Origin: UBA1715 sp045599365
Lineage (GTDB): Bacteria; Bacteroidota; Bacteroidia; Bacteroidales; UBA1715
Assembly (NCBI GenBank): GCA_045599365.1
Contig: JAZRVS010000045.1
Coordinates: 38,405-102,404 of the forward strand
DNA: 64,000 nucleotides
Direction of reading: 5' to 3'
The stretch's first letter is position 1; each line of letters opens with the position of its first letter. Both the position numbers and the translations under genes were made by a program. Under the pieces are notes generated by a model. The model worked only from the letters and a program-made list of their open reading frames with translations, made no database searches and was not told where the DNA came from. Shown one piece after another: positions 43,601-52,432 of the stretch.

Positions 43601-44251
43601 ATGAATAGTTGGGAAAAAATCATGGATATTCCCAATAAATATTTAAGACGAGGTGCGAATTTTCGTGTCTCGTCTTTTTTGTTGATAGCGATACTACTTT
43701 TTTTGAGTTGTATTGCTTCTGCTCAAAATTTTCAGGGAGGTTTTTTAGCTGGCATTACCACAAGTCAAGTTGATGGAGATGAACATAGTGGTTTTCACAA
43801 ATGTGGAGGTTTTGGTGGAATTTTTGTAACGCGAAATACACAATCTACGTTACCAAATCATATTTTTGAATTGACATTTTCTCAAAAAGGGGCTTCGTTA
43901 CCAGAGTCAAATAGCATACCTAAATTTAGCATAACAATTGACTATATTGATGCAACATATCTCTGCGATGTTGTTCCAAATCATTACTTTGAGAAATTTC
44001 CTCAAGGTATTCATATTCAAATAGGAACGAGTGTTTCTACGAATTTATATGAAAAAGCCTTGGTTGATAAAGTAAAACAAAGTTCAAGAGATTTTAATCG
44101 TATAGATTGGGCGGCACAAATTGGAGTAAGTCAGCAAATAAATTTGTTTGATATTGAATTACGAGCATTACATTCAGTTGTTCCCAATAAGGGAAGATAT
44201 TACAATTTTGCTTTGATTCTATGTGTACGAGCAACTGTGTTTGGAAATTAG
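43601..44251 (+). CDS. Outer-membrane beta-barrel protein (PorT-like family)
   Basis: A 216-residue protein with a long basic n-region, a hydrophobic helix and a signal cleavage site at about ASAQ (residue 36). After it comes the opening FQGGFLAGITTSQVDGDEHSG, typical of the PF13568-type barrels of Bacteroidota, and later alternating strands ending in FALILCVRATVFGN. Function unknown. ATG 43601 or 43622 are possible starts; both put a strong hairpin (43645-43680) inside the coding sequence for the signal peptide. Its stop overlaps the convergent TPR gene by 4 bases. Confidence 0.65.
   Translation: MNSWEKIMDIPNKYLRRGANFRVSSFLLIAILLFLSCIASAQNFQGGFLAGITTSQVDGDEHSGFHKCGGFGGIFVTRNTQSTLPNHIFELTFSQKGASLPESNSIPKFSITIDYIDATYLCDVVPNHYFEKFPQGIHIQIGTSVSTNLYEKALVDKVKQSSRDFNRIDWAAQIGVSQQINLFDIELRALHSVVPNKGRYYNFALILCVRATVFGN
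43645..43680 (+). terminator. Terminator-like palindrome inside the 5' end of the barrel gene
   Basis: AAGACGAGGTGCGAA pairs with TTCGTGTCTCGTCTT (15 positions, three of them G-T wobbles) and is followed by a T-run. It resembles the metK terminator (both arms share AGACG...GTGCGA). It may terminate or attenuate the upstream receiver-like gene while being translated as part of the barrel's signal peptide. Confidence 0.5.
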
Positions 44252-44964
44252 TGTTTCCAGCGTTTTATTGCTTCGTAATCGGGACGAATAGAGAGAATTT
44301 TGTCGTAAACTTGATTGGCTTTGTCATAGTTTTTCCCATCTTCGTATGTTTTGGCAAGAAACAATAATGTGTTGAGATAGTACCAATTACACGAGTCAGA
44401 TAAACCATTTTGTTCCATTAAGTTGATGGCTTTTTTGAATGCAGAAACTGCGTCATTAAAGTCTCCGTCGATGAATAGTGCGTAGCAATATTGTAAATTA
44501 CCATATTCCGCCCAACTATATGGAGAATTACCAGCTTTAGAAATTGCAGTTTTTGCAGTTGAAAAGCACATTGGTAGTCGGTATATTGCAGTTACGGGAT
44601 TGTTTAGCGTTGCGTATGCCAAATATGGAGATTTGAATGCGAGAACAGTCTTCCCGTATTTGTCTGTTTTTGAGAGATCTTCAATATCTTTTTCTAAACC
44701 AGCAAGTTGAATATCTATTTGTTTTGAATTTTTGTCATTAAAAAGAAGGTGCGCGAGATATAAATGTCGAACAATCATTCTTTTAAATTGCAAGTCAATG
44801 GAGTGGGTCTTATCAATTTCCGTTGACATTTCGTCAATGAATACATTCCATTCTTTCATATTTTGTTGAATGTACGATTGAGTTAATCTGCAATCAATTG
44901 TTGCAATTTGCGCTTTGGAAAACAAGCAACAAAATAGTAAAGATATTGTTACGATTTTTTTCAT
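44248..44964 (-). CDS. Exported TPR-type protein
   Basis: A 238-residue protein with a signal peptide (cleavage near FSKAQ, residue 19) and a helical body. The C-terminal part has two recognisable TPR units: AEYGNLQYCYALFIDGDF-type (about 155-190) and LLFLAKTYEDGKNYDKANQV (about 205-225) ending in SIRPDY. Probably a periplasmic scaffold; partner unknown. It lies 38 bases after the CBS-domain gene in the asd operon, separated from it by a palindromic element (44969-44994). Confidence 0.65.
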   Translation of the reverse strand: MKKIVTISLLFCCLFSKAQIATIDCRLTQSYIQQNMKEWNVFIDEMSTEIDKTHSIDLQFKRMIVRHLYLAHLLFNDKNSKQIDIQLAGLEKDIEDLSKTDKYGKTVLAFKSPYLAYATLNNPVTAIYRLPMCFSTAKTAISKAGNSPYSWAEYGNLQYCYALFIDGDFNDAVSAFKKAINLMEQNGLSDSCNWYYLNTLLFLAKTYEDGKNYDKANQVYDKILSIRPDYEAIKRWKH

Positions 44965-44968
44965 TTGC

Positions 44969-44994
44969 GTAGAGACGCGATGTATCGCATCTTT
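44969..44994. repeat. Dispersed palindromic element (GTAGAGACGC type)
   Basis: GTAGAGACGCGAT-GT-ATCGCATCTTT forms a nine-position stem with one mismatch. Read on the minus strand it is AAAGATGCGAT...GCGTCTCTAC, very like the element at 59409-59434. It lies between two co-directional minus-strand genes. Confidence 0.5.
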
Positions 44995-45002
44995 GAAAAT
45001 TG

Positions 45003-46100
45003 TTACAAATAATCTTCTTTGAAATTAGCAGAATTTTGATCGTTTTTTGTTGGTAAAGAACGGAAATTTTTGTTTTGCTTTTGACGTTTTTGCCAACGAT
45101 CGCGAGCAAACTGTTGTAAGTCGCTTACTTCGTCATTTTCATCAATAATTTCAAGACCAAGAATAGTTTCAATAATATCTTCTAATGTCAAAATCCCTTG
45201 GAAACAACCATATTCGTCAATCATTACTGCGATTTGAGCTTTGTTTTTTAGCAAATCTTCCCACACAGAACTAATTGATTGTTCTTCGTTAAAGAATAAT
45301 ATTTCACGTTTCAATTGCGACAAAGTTGTATTAAAATTGTCATCAGCAAGTTCTTCCAATGCATCGCTTCGTAGTACGTAACCAGTGATAAATTCTTTTG
45401 ATTCTGAATAGATTGGAATTCTTGAAAAATGAAGATAATCATCGTTGTCATAAAATTCGCGTAGAGTCATTGATTCTGGTGCGATAGCGGCAACTACTCG
45501 AGGTGTCATTACATCGCAAGCTTTAATATTGTCAAGCTTAATAATGTTTTGAATAATTTTATTTTCGTTTTCTTCAAAAATACCCTCTTCCTCGCCTACA
45601 TTAGCCATTGCTGAAACTTCTTCACGACTTATAGTGGCTTCTATTTCTTTAGGAGTAATCCATTTGGTGATAATTTTTATGAGAATTACAAATGGATGCA
45701 TAACAATTATGAGTGCACTAATAATACGTGCTGCGATACCCATCAATTGTTTCCAATATGTTGTTCCGATTGTTTTTGGAATTATTTCAGAAAAAATTAA
45801 GATTAAAATAGTAAGGATTGCAGAAGCAAGACCTAAATAGTTTGATCCAAAAAATTCTGCTGCTTGAGCGCCTACTAATGCGGCCCCAGCGGTATTAGCA
45901 ATGGTATTAAGAGATAGAATCGCGGCAAGAGGTCTATCGGTTTCTTGTTTGAACTTTTTGAATGTTTTTGCGCTCTTACTCCCTTCTTCTTCACGCATAG
46001 AGATATAAGAAATCGGAGTTGACATCAACACGGCTTCTAAAATTGAGCATAAAAAAGATGTGACGAGAGTGAATAAAAGATATGTTAAAAGTAATCCCAT
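45003..46100 (-). CDS. CNNM/CorC-type membrane protein with DUF21 and CBS domains
   Basis: A 365-residue protein: DUF21 membrane domain (about 1-150, three to four helices; EAVLMSTPISYI and SEIIPKTIG are the family motifs), an acidic EEEGIFEENENKII connector, and a CBS pair (about 190-330; CDVMTPRV, GYVLRSDAL, DEYGCFQGILTLEDI). The CorC_HlyC C-terminal domain found in longer relatives is absent and replaced by a short basic tail. CNNM proteins are linked to Mg2+ or Na+ transport. It follows asd by 2 bases. Confidence 0.85.
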   Translation of the reverse strand: MGLLLTYLLFTLVTSFLCSILEAVLMSTPISYISMREEEGSKSAKTFKKFKQETDRPLAAILSLNTIANTAGAALVGAQAAEFFGSNYLGLASAILTILILIFSEIIPKTIGTTYWKQLMGIAARIISALIIVMHPFVILIKIITKWITPKEIEATISREEVSAMANVGEEEGIFEENENKIIQNIIKLDNIKACDVMTPRVVAAIAPESMTLREFYDNDDYLHFSRIPIYSESKEFITGYVLRSDALEELADDNFNTTLSQLKREILFFNEEQSISSVWEDLLKNKAQIAVMIDEYGCFQGILTLEDIIETILGLEIIDENDEVSDLQQFARDRWQKRQKQNKNFRSLPTKNDQNSANFKEDYL

Positions 46101-46102
46101 TC

Positions 46103-47161
46103 TTATTTAACAACTCCTTCTTTTATTAAGTATTCTCCAATTTGGACAGCATTTAACGCAGCACCTTTCTTAATTTGATCACCAGATAACCAGAATGTTA
46201 AACCATTGTCATTAGCTAAATCCTTACGAACACGACCAACATATACGTTGTCTTTGCCACCAGTGTAAAGAGGCATTGGATATGGCAATTTTTCCAAAGT
46301 TTCTTTTGTTGGATCTGGATTTGCTTTCGTCCCAACGGCTTTTGGATTGTCGATAAGGGTTACTCCTTCAGCATTTGCGAGTGCTTTTTGTGCATCTTCA
46401 ACACTGATAGGTTTTTCAGTTTCAATCCAAACAGCCTCGGAGTGAGCTCGCAATGATGAAATACGTACGCACATAGCAGAACAACGTGCATCAGTATGCA
46501 TAATTTTACGAGTCTCGTTGAACATTTTCATCTCTTCTTTTGTGTAGCCATTGTCTGTGAAAACGTCAATTTGAGGAATTACATTGTATGCCAATTGGTA
46601 TGCGAATTTGTTTACTGTTGGCTGTTGGTCATTAGCCAACTCTTTGTATTGTTGTTGTAATTCTGCCATTGCAACTGCACCAGCACCCGAAGCACTTTGA
46701 TATGAAGCAATGTGAATTGTTTTTATATGAGATAATTCTTCAAGTGGTTGCAAACAAACAACCATCATAATTGTTGTGCAGTTCGGGTTTGCAATAATTC
46801 CCTTAGGACGAACCAAAGCGTCTTTTGCATTACACTCTGGAACAACAAGTGGAACTTGGTCATCCATACGGAATGCACTTGAATTATCTATCATTATTGC
46901 TCCGTATTTTGTGATGTCTTCTGCATATTCTTTAGAAACGCCAGCACCAGCCGAGGTGAATGCAATGTCAATACCTTTAAAGTCATCGCCATGTTTCAAC
47001 AACTGAACTGTATATTCTTTACCTTTAAATGTGTATTTTTTACCTGCACTACGTTCTGAACCAAACAATACCAACTCGTCCATTGGGAAATTTCTTTCGT
47101 CTAATACTTTAAGAAATTCTTGTCCAACAGCACCACTTGCGCCAACAATTGCAACTTTCAT
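46103..47161 (-). CDS. asd: Aspartate-semialdehyde dehydrogenase
   Basis: Produces aspartate semialdehyde for lysine/diaminopimelate, threonine and methionine synthesis. The 352-residue sequence begins with the NADP loop VGASGAVGQE (6-15), has the catalytic Cys128 in NPNCTT, the SGAGAVAMAEL segment and a late HSEAVWIE His. It heads an operon asd-corC-like-TPR on the minus strand. Its promoter -7 element is at 47198-47206. Confidence 0.96.
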   Translation of the reverse strand: MKVAIVGASGAVGQEFLKVLDERNFPMDELVLFGSERSAGKKYTFKGKEYTVQLLKHGDDFKGIDIAFTSAGAGVSKEYAEDITKYGAIMIDNSSAFRMDDQVPLVVPECNAKDALVRPKGIIANPNCTTIMMVVCLQPLEELSHIKTIHIASYQSASGAGAVAMAELQQQYKELANDQQPTVNKFAYQLAYNVIPQIDVFTDNGYTKEEMKMFNETRKIMHTDARCSAMCVRISSLRAHSEAVWIETEKPISVEDAQKALANAEGVTLIDNPKAVGTKANPDPTKETLEKLPYPMPLYTGGKDNVYVGRVRKDLANDNGLTFWLSGDQIKKGAALNAVQIGEYLIKEGVVK

Positions 47162-47172
47162 AGAATTTTTAT

Positions 47173-47181
47173 TATATTTGT
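47173..47181 (+). promoter_or_regulatory. -7 element for the lamin-tail protein gene
   Basis: TATATTTGT, with TTG at 47149-47151 (21 bases upstream, inside the asd coding start). It points right, towards ATG 47214. Confidence 0.5.
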
Positions 47182-47197
47182 CCGTTAATTTAATGCC

Positions 47198-47206
47198 ACA
47201 AAGATA
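47198..47206 (-). promoter_or_regulatory. -7 element for asd
   Basis: TATCTTTGT on the minus strand, 36 bases before the asd ATG. It faces the plus-strand promoter at 47173-47181, so the two transcription start sites would be within about 10 bases of each other and the transcripts diverge through each other's promoters. Confidence 0.5.
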
Positions 47207-47213
47207 AACAATT

Positions 47214-49535
47214 ATGAAGAAGATTATTAGTCTCTTGTATTTTTTCTCTATTACAGCGTGTATTTATTCGCAAGATTTAGAACAATTTAGTTCACTTGAT
47301 GCTGGGGCATCGTACTCGTCGGGAAGTTTTGTTGGCGAGAATAATATTTCGTGGGAATATGTAAATTCTCGTGGAAATCAACAGGTTACACAAAATAAAG
47401 ATAAGGCGATTAGTTTTAATAAGTCTGCCGATGCGTGCCTATTTTCAGATACAATTACGTACGGAATAAAAAAACTTTCTTTTTTGTATGAACAAACTCT
47501 TACAACAAATTGTGAGGCAAATGTTTATGTGAACGATTCCCTTATTGGGACAATTTCAACAGAAAATGAAAAAGGAATAACGAAACTTTTCGTGACAAAT
47601 CTATATGTGAAAGGAAATTTTGTTGTTAAAATACAACAAGCAAGCGACAAATCGGGACAAATAACAATAGACGATTTGTGTATGCAATTTATTCATACAC
47701 CATTCATTATTAAGAAAATATCTATTAATGAGAAAAGATTTGTTGCAACATTTTCACATTCGTTAGTGTCAGGAAAAATTGAATCAAATTGTGTCGTAAA
47801 TCAACATATTGAAAATAATATGATTGTTGCGGATTTGGAAACATCATGTGGAAATTGTGATTTTTATGTCAAATCTGTTGTTGATACTGCACAAGAACAA
47901 TTAAGAGATACAATAATTTCGTACTTTTTTTATGGTAAACCATCTATAAATGATGTTGTGATAACTGAAATTATGGCAAAACCATCTCCAATTGTCGGAC
48001 TTCCAGATTTTGAATATGTTGAGATATTAAATCGCACAAATTGTAGTGTACAATGTTCTGATTTACAGATGATTGTTGGAAAAGAGAGAATCCAATTGCC
48101 TTTTAAAGAGTTAAAGCCGAGAGAACATTATTGTATAATTTCAGAAAAAGCTATGACTGACGATACGTCTAACTTCTTGTTTGTGAAAAATTTTCCTTCA
48201 ATTACAAATGCCGGAGAAACAGTTGCGTTGTTGTTCAACGAAATGGTGATTTCATCGGTTTCGTTTTCTGATGCATGGTATGATGATTCTTTTAAATCTT
48301 CGGGCGGATGGAGTTTAGAAAAAAAGGATGTAAATAATTTTTCGGAAACAAAAGTAAATTGGGGTGCTGTTGCAAATCGTGTTGGTGGAACTCCAGGAAA
48401 AATGAATTCGATTTCTACAACGATAGTTGATACAATTGCTCCAAAAATTGAAAATCTCCAAGTGGTAACCGATTCAATACTTGAAATTACATTTTCCGAA
48501 AATGTTGTTTTATCCAATGAAATTACGATTAAACCGCATAAAGAAATTTTGTCAGTTAATCCGACTGACTTTTCCCTTTCAAAATACTATGTTCTTGTGG
48601 CTGATTCATTTATAGAACAATGTGAATATACGTTGGTTATTCCCAATGAAATGTCTGATTTTGCAGGAAATCAGTTTGAAAATAATGAATATATGTTCGC
48701 AAAGACAGATTCTGTTTTAGAACGAAAATCTATAGTAATTAACGAGTTTTTATTTAATCCAAGTTCGGGGAAATCGGATTTTGTAGAGCTATACAATAAT
48801 TCAGACTCGTATTATGATTTGTCGCAATTGTATCTTTCAAATGGCGAAACATTTGAACAAATATCTTCTCGTTTTAGGTTATTTCCACCGCGAACTTACG
48901 TTGTGGTTTCTCCAGATATTGATTTTTACAAAGAAAAAAGTGAGTGTCAAACGAGTCTTTTTATTCAATCAACACTACCAACATTGCCTGATGACCAAGG
49001 AACAATCATATTATACAATCGTTGGGAAGAAGTAATAGATTCGGTTTCGTACAATGAAAACTGGCATTTATCATATTTGGCAGATAATGAAGACGTATCA
49101 CTTGAAAGATTGTTGTTCAATTCGGTGTCAGAATATCAATCATCATGGAATTCTGCATCGGCTACATCAGGAAATTCAACTCCAGGATGTAAAAATTCGC
49201 AAGCCAGAACACTTGCGGTAAAAGAAAATTTTTCGCTTGAATCGGATGTCATTACACCGAATGGTGATGGTGAAAATGATGAATGTGTATTTGTTTGTGG
49301 AAATGCAGATTTGGGGACATTGTGTACTATTCGTATTTTTTCAACATCGGGACGAATGATAAAACAAGTTTGTAGCAATTTTTTGCTTGGTGAGAACAAT
49401 TTTATCCGTTGGGATTGTACAAATTTAAATGGAAATCTTGTATCGCAAGGGATTTATATTGCTCATATAGAACTGTTTAGAGGCGGAAAGAAAGTATGCG
49501 GAGAAAAGATTTGTTGTACAATTGAGAGAGAATAA
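47214..49535 (+). CDS. Secreted lamin-tail-domain protein with T9SS type B C-terminus
   Basis: A 773-residue protein: signal peptide 1-20 (ends IYSQ), an N-terminal beta domain (about 21-160; SYSSGSF ... ISWEYVNSRGNQ), a lamin-tail domain (about 247-398; VVITEIMAKP, FEYVEILNR), an SbsA-like Ig domain (about 405-500; APKIENLQVV ... ITFSENV), a second lamin-tail domain (about 505-655; IVINEFLFNPSSG, FVELYN), and a C-terminal sorting domain with VITPNGDGENDE at 679-690. Export by the type IX system is inferred. Lamin-tail domains in bacterial exoproteins often accompany nucleases or adhesins, but no nuclease motif is visible here. Confidence 0.85.
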   Translation: MKKIISLLYFFSITACIYSQDLEQFSSLDAGASYSSGSFVGENNISWEYVNSRGNQQVTQNKDKAISFNKSADACLFSDTITYGIKKLSFLYEQTLTTNCEANVYVNDSLIGTISTENEKGITKLFVTNLYVKGNFVVKIQQASDKSGQITIDDLCMQFIHTPFIIKKISINEKRFVATFSHSLVSGKIESNCVVNQHIENNMIVADLETSCGNCDFYVKSVVDTAQEQLRDTIISYFFYGKPSINDVVITEIMAKPSPIVGLPDFEYVEILNRTNCSVQCSDLQMIVGKERIQLPFKELKPREHYCIISEKAMTDDTSNFLFVKNFPSITNAGETVALLFNEMVISSVSFSDAWYDDSFKSSGGWSLEKKDVNNFSETKVNWGAVANRVGGTPGKMNSISTTIVDTIAPKIENLQVVTDSILEITFSENVVLSNEITIKPHKEILSVNPTDFSLSKYYVLVADSFIEQCEYTLVIPNEMSDFAGNQFENNEYMFAKTDSVLERKSIVINEFLFNPSSGKSDFVELYNNSDSYYDLSQLYLSNGETFEQISSRFRLFPPRTYVVVSPDIDFYKEKSECQTSLFIQSTLPTLPDDQGTIILYNRWEEVIDSVSYNENWHLSYLADNEDVSLERLLFNSVSEYQSSWNSASATSGNSTPGCKNSQARTLAVKENFSLESDVITPNGDGENDECVFVCGNADLGTLCTIRIFSTSGRMIKQVCSNFLLGENNFIRWDCTNLNGNLVSQGIYIAHIELFRGGKKVCGEKICCTIERE

Positions 49536-49577
49536 AAGATACTGAGAGTCATTCTTCCGTAGTAAGAATAAAATTCT

Positions 49578-49586
49578 TAATTTTGC
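49578..49586 (+). promoter_or_regulatory. -7 element of the DUF1599 gene
   Basis: TAATTTTGC, a perfect TAnnTTTGC, ends 14 bases before ATG 49601. This argues against the in-frame TTG at 49583. Confidence 0.5.
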
Positions 49587-49600
49587 AAAAAATCAATATT

Positions 49601-50146
49601 ATGGCAAATACAAACGAAGAATTTGACGAAGTAAAAAAGATTTGTCTTGATATTTTTGAAAAAAAATATGACGATTATGGTACAGCGTGGAGAATTATGC
49701 GACCAGAATCTCTTACAGATCAGATTTTTATAAAGGCGAGTCGTATTCGTAGCATTGAAGAAACTGGAGTTTCGTTGGTCGGTGATGGCATAGTTCCTGA
49801 ATTTATTGCCATTGTGAATTATGGTATTATGGCACTGATACAATTAGAATTAAGGGATTCAGATGCGCCTATTGATTTGCCTAAAGAAATGGCATTGTCT
49901 CTTTACAATAAGTATTATGATGCAACAAAATCGTTGATGACGAATAAAAATCATGATTATGGAGAGGCTTGGCGTTCTATGCGTGTAAGTTCTTTTACAG
50001 ATGTGATTTTACAAAAATTGCATCGAACAAAACAAATAGAGGATAATAAAGGCGTTACACAAATTTCAGAAGGAGTAGATGCGAATTATCAAGATATGAT
50101 AAATTATTCAATTTTTGCGCTTATTAAACTTGTAATAGAAAAATAA
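49601..50146 (+). CDS. DUF1599 domain-containing protein (two repeats)
   Basis: A 181-residue soluble protein made of two copies of the same unit. Each has a K-x-x-DYG-x-AWR-x-MR motif (KKYDDYGTAWRIMR and KNHDYGEAWRSMR) followed by SxTDxI, a basic helix with R-x-x-Q/S-I-E, and a VNYGIMALI or INYSIFALI end. This is the DUF1599 family of Bacteroidota, with unknown biochemical role. The last base of its stop codon is the first base of the next start. Confidence 0.85.
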   Translation: MANTNEEFDEVKKICLDIFEKKYDDYGTAWRIMRPESLTDQIFIKASRIRSIEETGVSLVGDGIVPEFIAIVNYGIMALIQLELRDSDAPIDLPKEMALSLYNKYYDATKSLMTNKNHDYGEAWRSMRVSSFTDVILQKLHRTKQIEDNKGVTQISEGVDANYQDMINYSIFALIKLVIEK

Positions 50147-51498
50147 TGAACTCAGTAAAACAGCGAATTTGCTTTGCAATTGGTTTGGTGGCAATGTTTG
50201 GTGCATTGGCTTTGTTTGCAAATTTTGGAGCATTTGAAGATGCATCGTGGACAAAATTATGGATACTTGTTGCGATTATTTTTAGTGCATCTGTCGGACT
50301 TGCTCTTACGTTTAATCCAAGTCAGATTTGGTTGAATGTTTGTCGGTATTTCTCGGGTATTTTGTTCGTTTTTTCGGGATTTGTAAAAGCTGATGATCCG
50401 CTCGGTTCAAAGTACAAATTCATTGATTATTTTGAAGCGTGGGGGATAGATGACATTTTTGCACCGACTGCTCTTACATTTGGTATCATATTGAGTACGA
50501 TAGAGTTACTTGTAGGTTTGGCTCTATTGTTTAAGATATTTCCAAAATGGTCATCGCTTGGAGCATTGATTTTTATGATTTTCTTTACTCCAATAACCCT
50601 TTATCTTGCTATGCAACAAAATATTACAGGCAAGGAGTTAGTTCACGATTGTGGCTGTTTTGGCGATGCGTTAGTACTTACAAATTGGCAAACATTTGTG
50701 AAAAATCTTATCATTTTGATACCAGTTGTTTTGACGTTTATTTTCCACAAACGATTCACTGATTTAATTTCAAACAAAAAGTCATTTGTGGTTTTGGGCG
50801 TTTGCACAGTTGCAATTGTTGGTTTGTCTGTTTTTGCATTACGCCATTTGCCTCCGATAGATTTCCGTCCATATAAAGTTGGCGTTCAGTTGATTGGAGA
50901 AAAATGTAGTGATATAGAAATTGCAAGCAATGTTAAAACGTATCAATATGCTGATTTTGTCAACAATCAAACGGGAGAACATAAGGAGTTTGACATAGTG
51001 AACAATTATCCAGATTATACAATTTGGGAATATAATCCAGATGTTCCTCTTAGAATTGTTGAGGAAAAATTAGACGTTCCACAAAATGATTCTATCAATA
51101 TGGAGAATGCGTATATTGTTGAAAGTATGATGTTTATGAATGGTGCAGAAGATGCAACGTGTGATGTTATTTTGGATAGTTCGTATGTTTTTATGGCAAT
51201 TCACTATGATATAAATGAATCAAATCCGAAACATCAAAAAGAAATTAATGATGTGTATGAGTGGGCGTCATCAAAAGGATATGCTTTTTATGGAGCGACA
51301 TCAAGTCTTGATGTTGTAATACAAAAATATAGCGAGGAAACGGGCGCTAAATATCATTTTCTTTCTGCTGATGACATTTTGTTGAAGACAATAGTTCGTT
51401 CAAATCCAGGTTTGATTCTTTTGAAAGACGGAAAAGTTATCAATAAATGGCATCATAATGACGTGCCAACAACAGAGAAGTTAGAAACGATTTTGTAG
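50146..51498 (+). CDS. BT_3928 family protein (DoxX-like membrane domain plus thioredoxin-like domain)
   Basis: A 450-residue inner-membrane protein with about six helices in residues 1-240 (FSGFVKADDPLGSKYKF is the DoxX/MauE-like signature, HDCGCFGDAL the cysteine motif after helix 4) and an extracytoplasmic C-terminal domain of thioredoxin-like layout (about 310-450; FMAIHYDINE ... GLILLKDGKVINKW). The family typically follows DUF1599 in Bacteroidota genomes, as here, and is assumed to take part in envelope redox or respiration. The thioredoxin-like part lacks a CxxC motif. Confidence 0.8.
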   Translation: MNSVKQRICFAIGLVAMFGALALFANFGAFEDASWTKLWILVAIIFSASVGLALTFNPSQIWLNVCRYFSGILFVFSGFVKADDPLGSKYKFIDYFEAWGIDDIFAPTALTFGIILSTIELLVGLALLFKIFPKWSSLGALIFMIFFTPITLYLAMQQNITGKELVHDCGCFGDALVLTNWQTFVKNLIILIPVVLTFIFHKRFTDLISNKKSFVVLGVCTVAIVGLSVFALRHLPPIDFRPYKVGVQLIGEKCSDIEIASNVKTYQYADFVNNQTGEHKEFDIVNNYPDYTIWEYNPDVPLRIVEEKLDVPQNDSINMENAYIVESMMFMNGAEDATCDVILDSSYVFMAIHYDINESNPKHQKEINDVYEWASSKGYAFYGATSSLDVVIQKYSEETGAKYHFLSADDILLKTIVRSNPGLILLKDGKVINKWHHNDVPTTEKLETIL

Positions 51499-51506
51499 TA
51501 ATATCA

Positions 51507-51526
51507 TCCTTATATATAGGGATGTT
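51507..51526 (+). terminator. Hairpin after the BT_3928-family gene
   Basis: CATCCTTA pairs with TAGGGATG around a TATA loop (one G-T pair). It lies 8 bases after the stop, with only a weak T-rich tail. Confidence 0.35.
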
Positions 51527-51533
51527 AGTATGT

Positions 51534-51561
51534 TTCTTCCTATTGGACACAATAGGAAGAA
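51534..51561. terminator. Hairpin terminator between convergent genes
   Basis: TTCTTCCTATT (51534-51544) pairs perfectly with AATAGGAAGAA (51551-51561) around the loop GGACAC. It sits between the plus-strand BT_3928-family gene and the minus-strand kinase gene and could serve either. Confidence 0.6.
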
Positions 51562-51588
51562 GTTATTTAACGTATTGGGGAAATAGCG

Positions 51589-52431
51589 CTAATTTCTAAT
51601 ACTTTCAATCAAGCCTGGTAAAGCGAGTTCAAATTTTACACCATACCAGTGAGACTTGTCTGTTATTGTTTTTGAAATTGCGTCAACAGTGAAATCAACA
51701 GCAATTTTACCAGCTTCTTCAACTGACTTTCCAAGAATCATTGCTCCTGCAAAACTGCTTGCAAACACGTCTCCTGTACCATGAAACATTCCATCATATT
51801 TTTCACGGAAATAATAATTGATGTTTCCTGTAGCACCATTGATAGTTGCAATACCTAATTCATTACTATTGAAGTTGACACCAGTAAGAAGAGCGTTTTT
51901 ACAACCAAGAGAAAGCAATTTCTTCAATATTCGAGCAATGTATTCTTCTGTGTGATTAGATTCAATATACTCTTCATCAAGCATAAAAGATGCTTCTGTA
52001 AGATTTGGTACAATAACATCAGCTTTTTTACACATTTTTGCCATTTCTTTAGCAAAACTTGGTTCAAAACCAGGATATAATTTCCCCTTGTCGCCCATAA
52101 CAGGGTCAATAATTACCAAACTATTGGGTTTACGAAGTTCGTCAATAATATCTGAGATGTATTCCAACTGTTTTACGCTGCCAACATAGCCTGTGTAGAA
52201 AGCGTCGAAAAGAATGTTTTCTTTTTTCCAATGGTTCTTAATTGCAGGTAAATCTTCGGTTAAATCGTGAAAGGTATAACCAGAGAAACCGCCTGTATGT
52301 GTTGATAAAATTGCAGATGGAAGAATTGCTGTTTCAATTCCCATTGCAGAAATAACTGGTAATGCAACTGTTAGAGAGCATTGCCCAACGCAAGAAATAT
52401 CTTGTATTGTAAGAATTTTTTTTGTTTCCAT
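51589..52431 (-). CDS. Pyridoxal/pyridoxamine kinase (PdxY/PdxK-like)
   Basis: A 280-residue ribokinase-fold kinase that phosphorylates vitamin B6 vitamers. It starts ILTIQDISCVGQCSLTVALP and has DPVMGDKGKLY (109-119), the TEASF segment and the anion-hole motif GTGD with catalytic Asp221. It resembles the pyridoxamine kinases of gut anaerobes. One base separates it from the map stop, and it is the last gene of the ruvB-map-kinase operon. Confidence 0.88.
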   Translation of the reverse strand: METKKILTIQDISCVGQCSLTVALPVISAMGIETAILPSAILSTHTGGFSGYTFHDLTEDLPAIKNHWKKENILFDAFYTGYVGSVKQLEYISDIIDELRKPNSLVIIDPVMGDKGKLYPGFEPSFAKEMAKMCKKADVIVPNLTEASFMLDEEYIESNHTEEYIARILKKLLSLGCKNALLTGVNFNSNELGIATINGATGNINYYFREKYDGMFHGTGDVFASSFAGAMILGKSVEEAGKIAVDFTVDAISKTITDKSHWYGVKFELALPGLIESIRN

Positions 52432-52432
52432 T

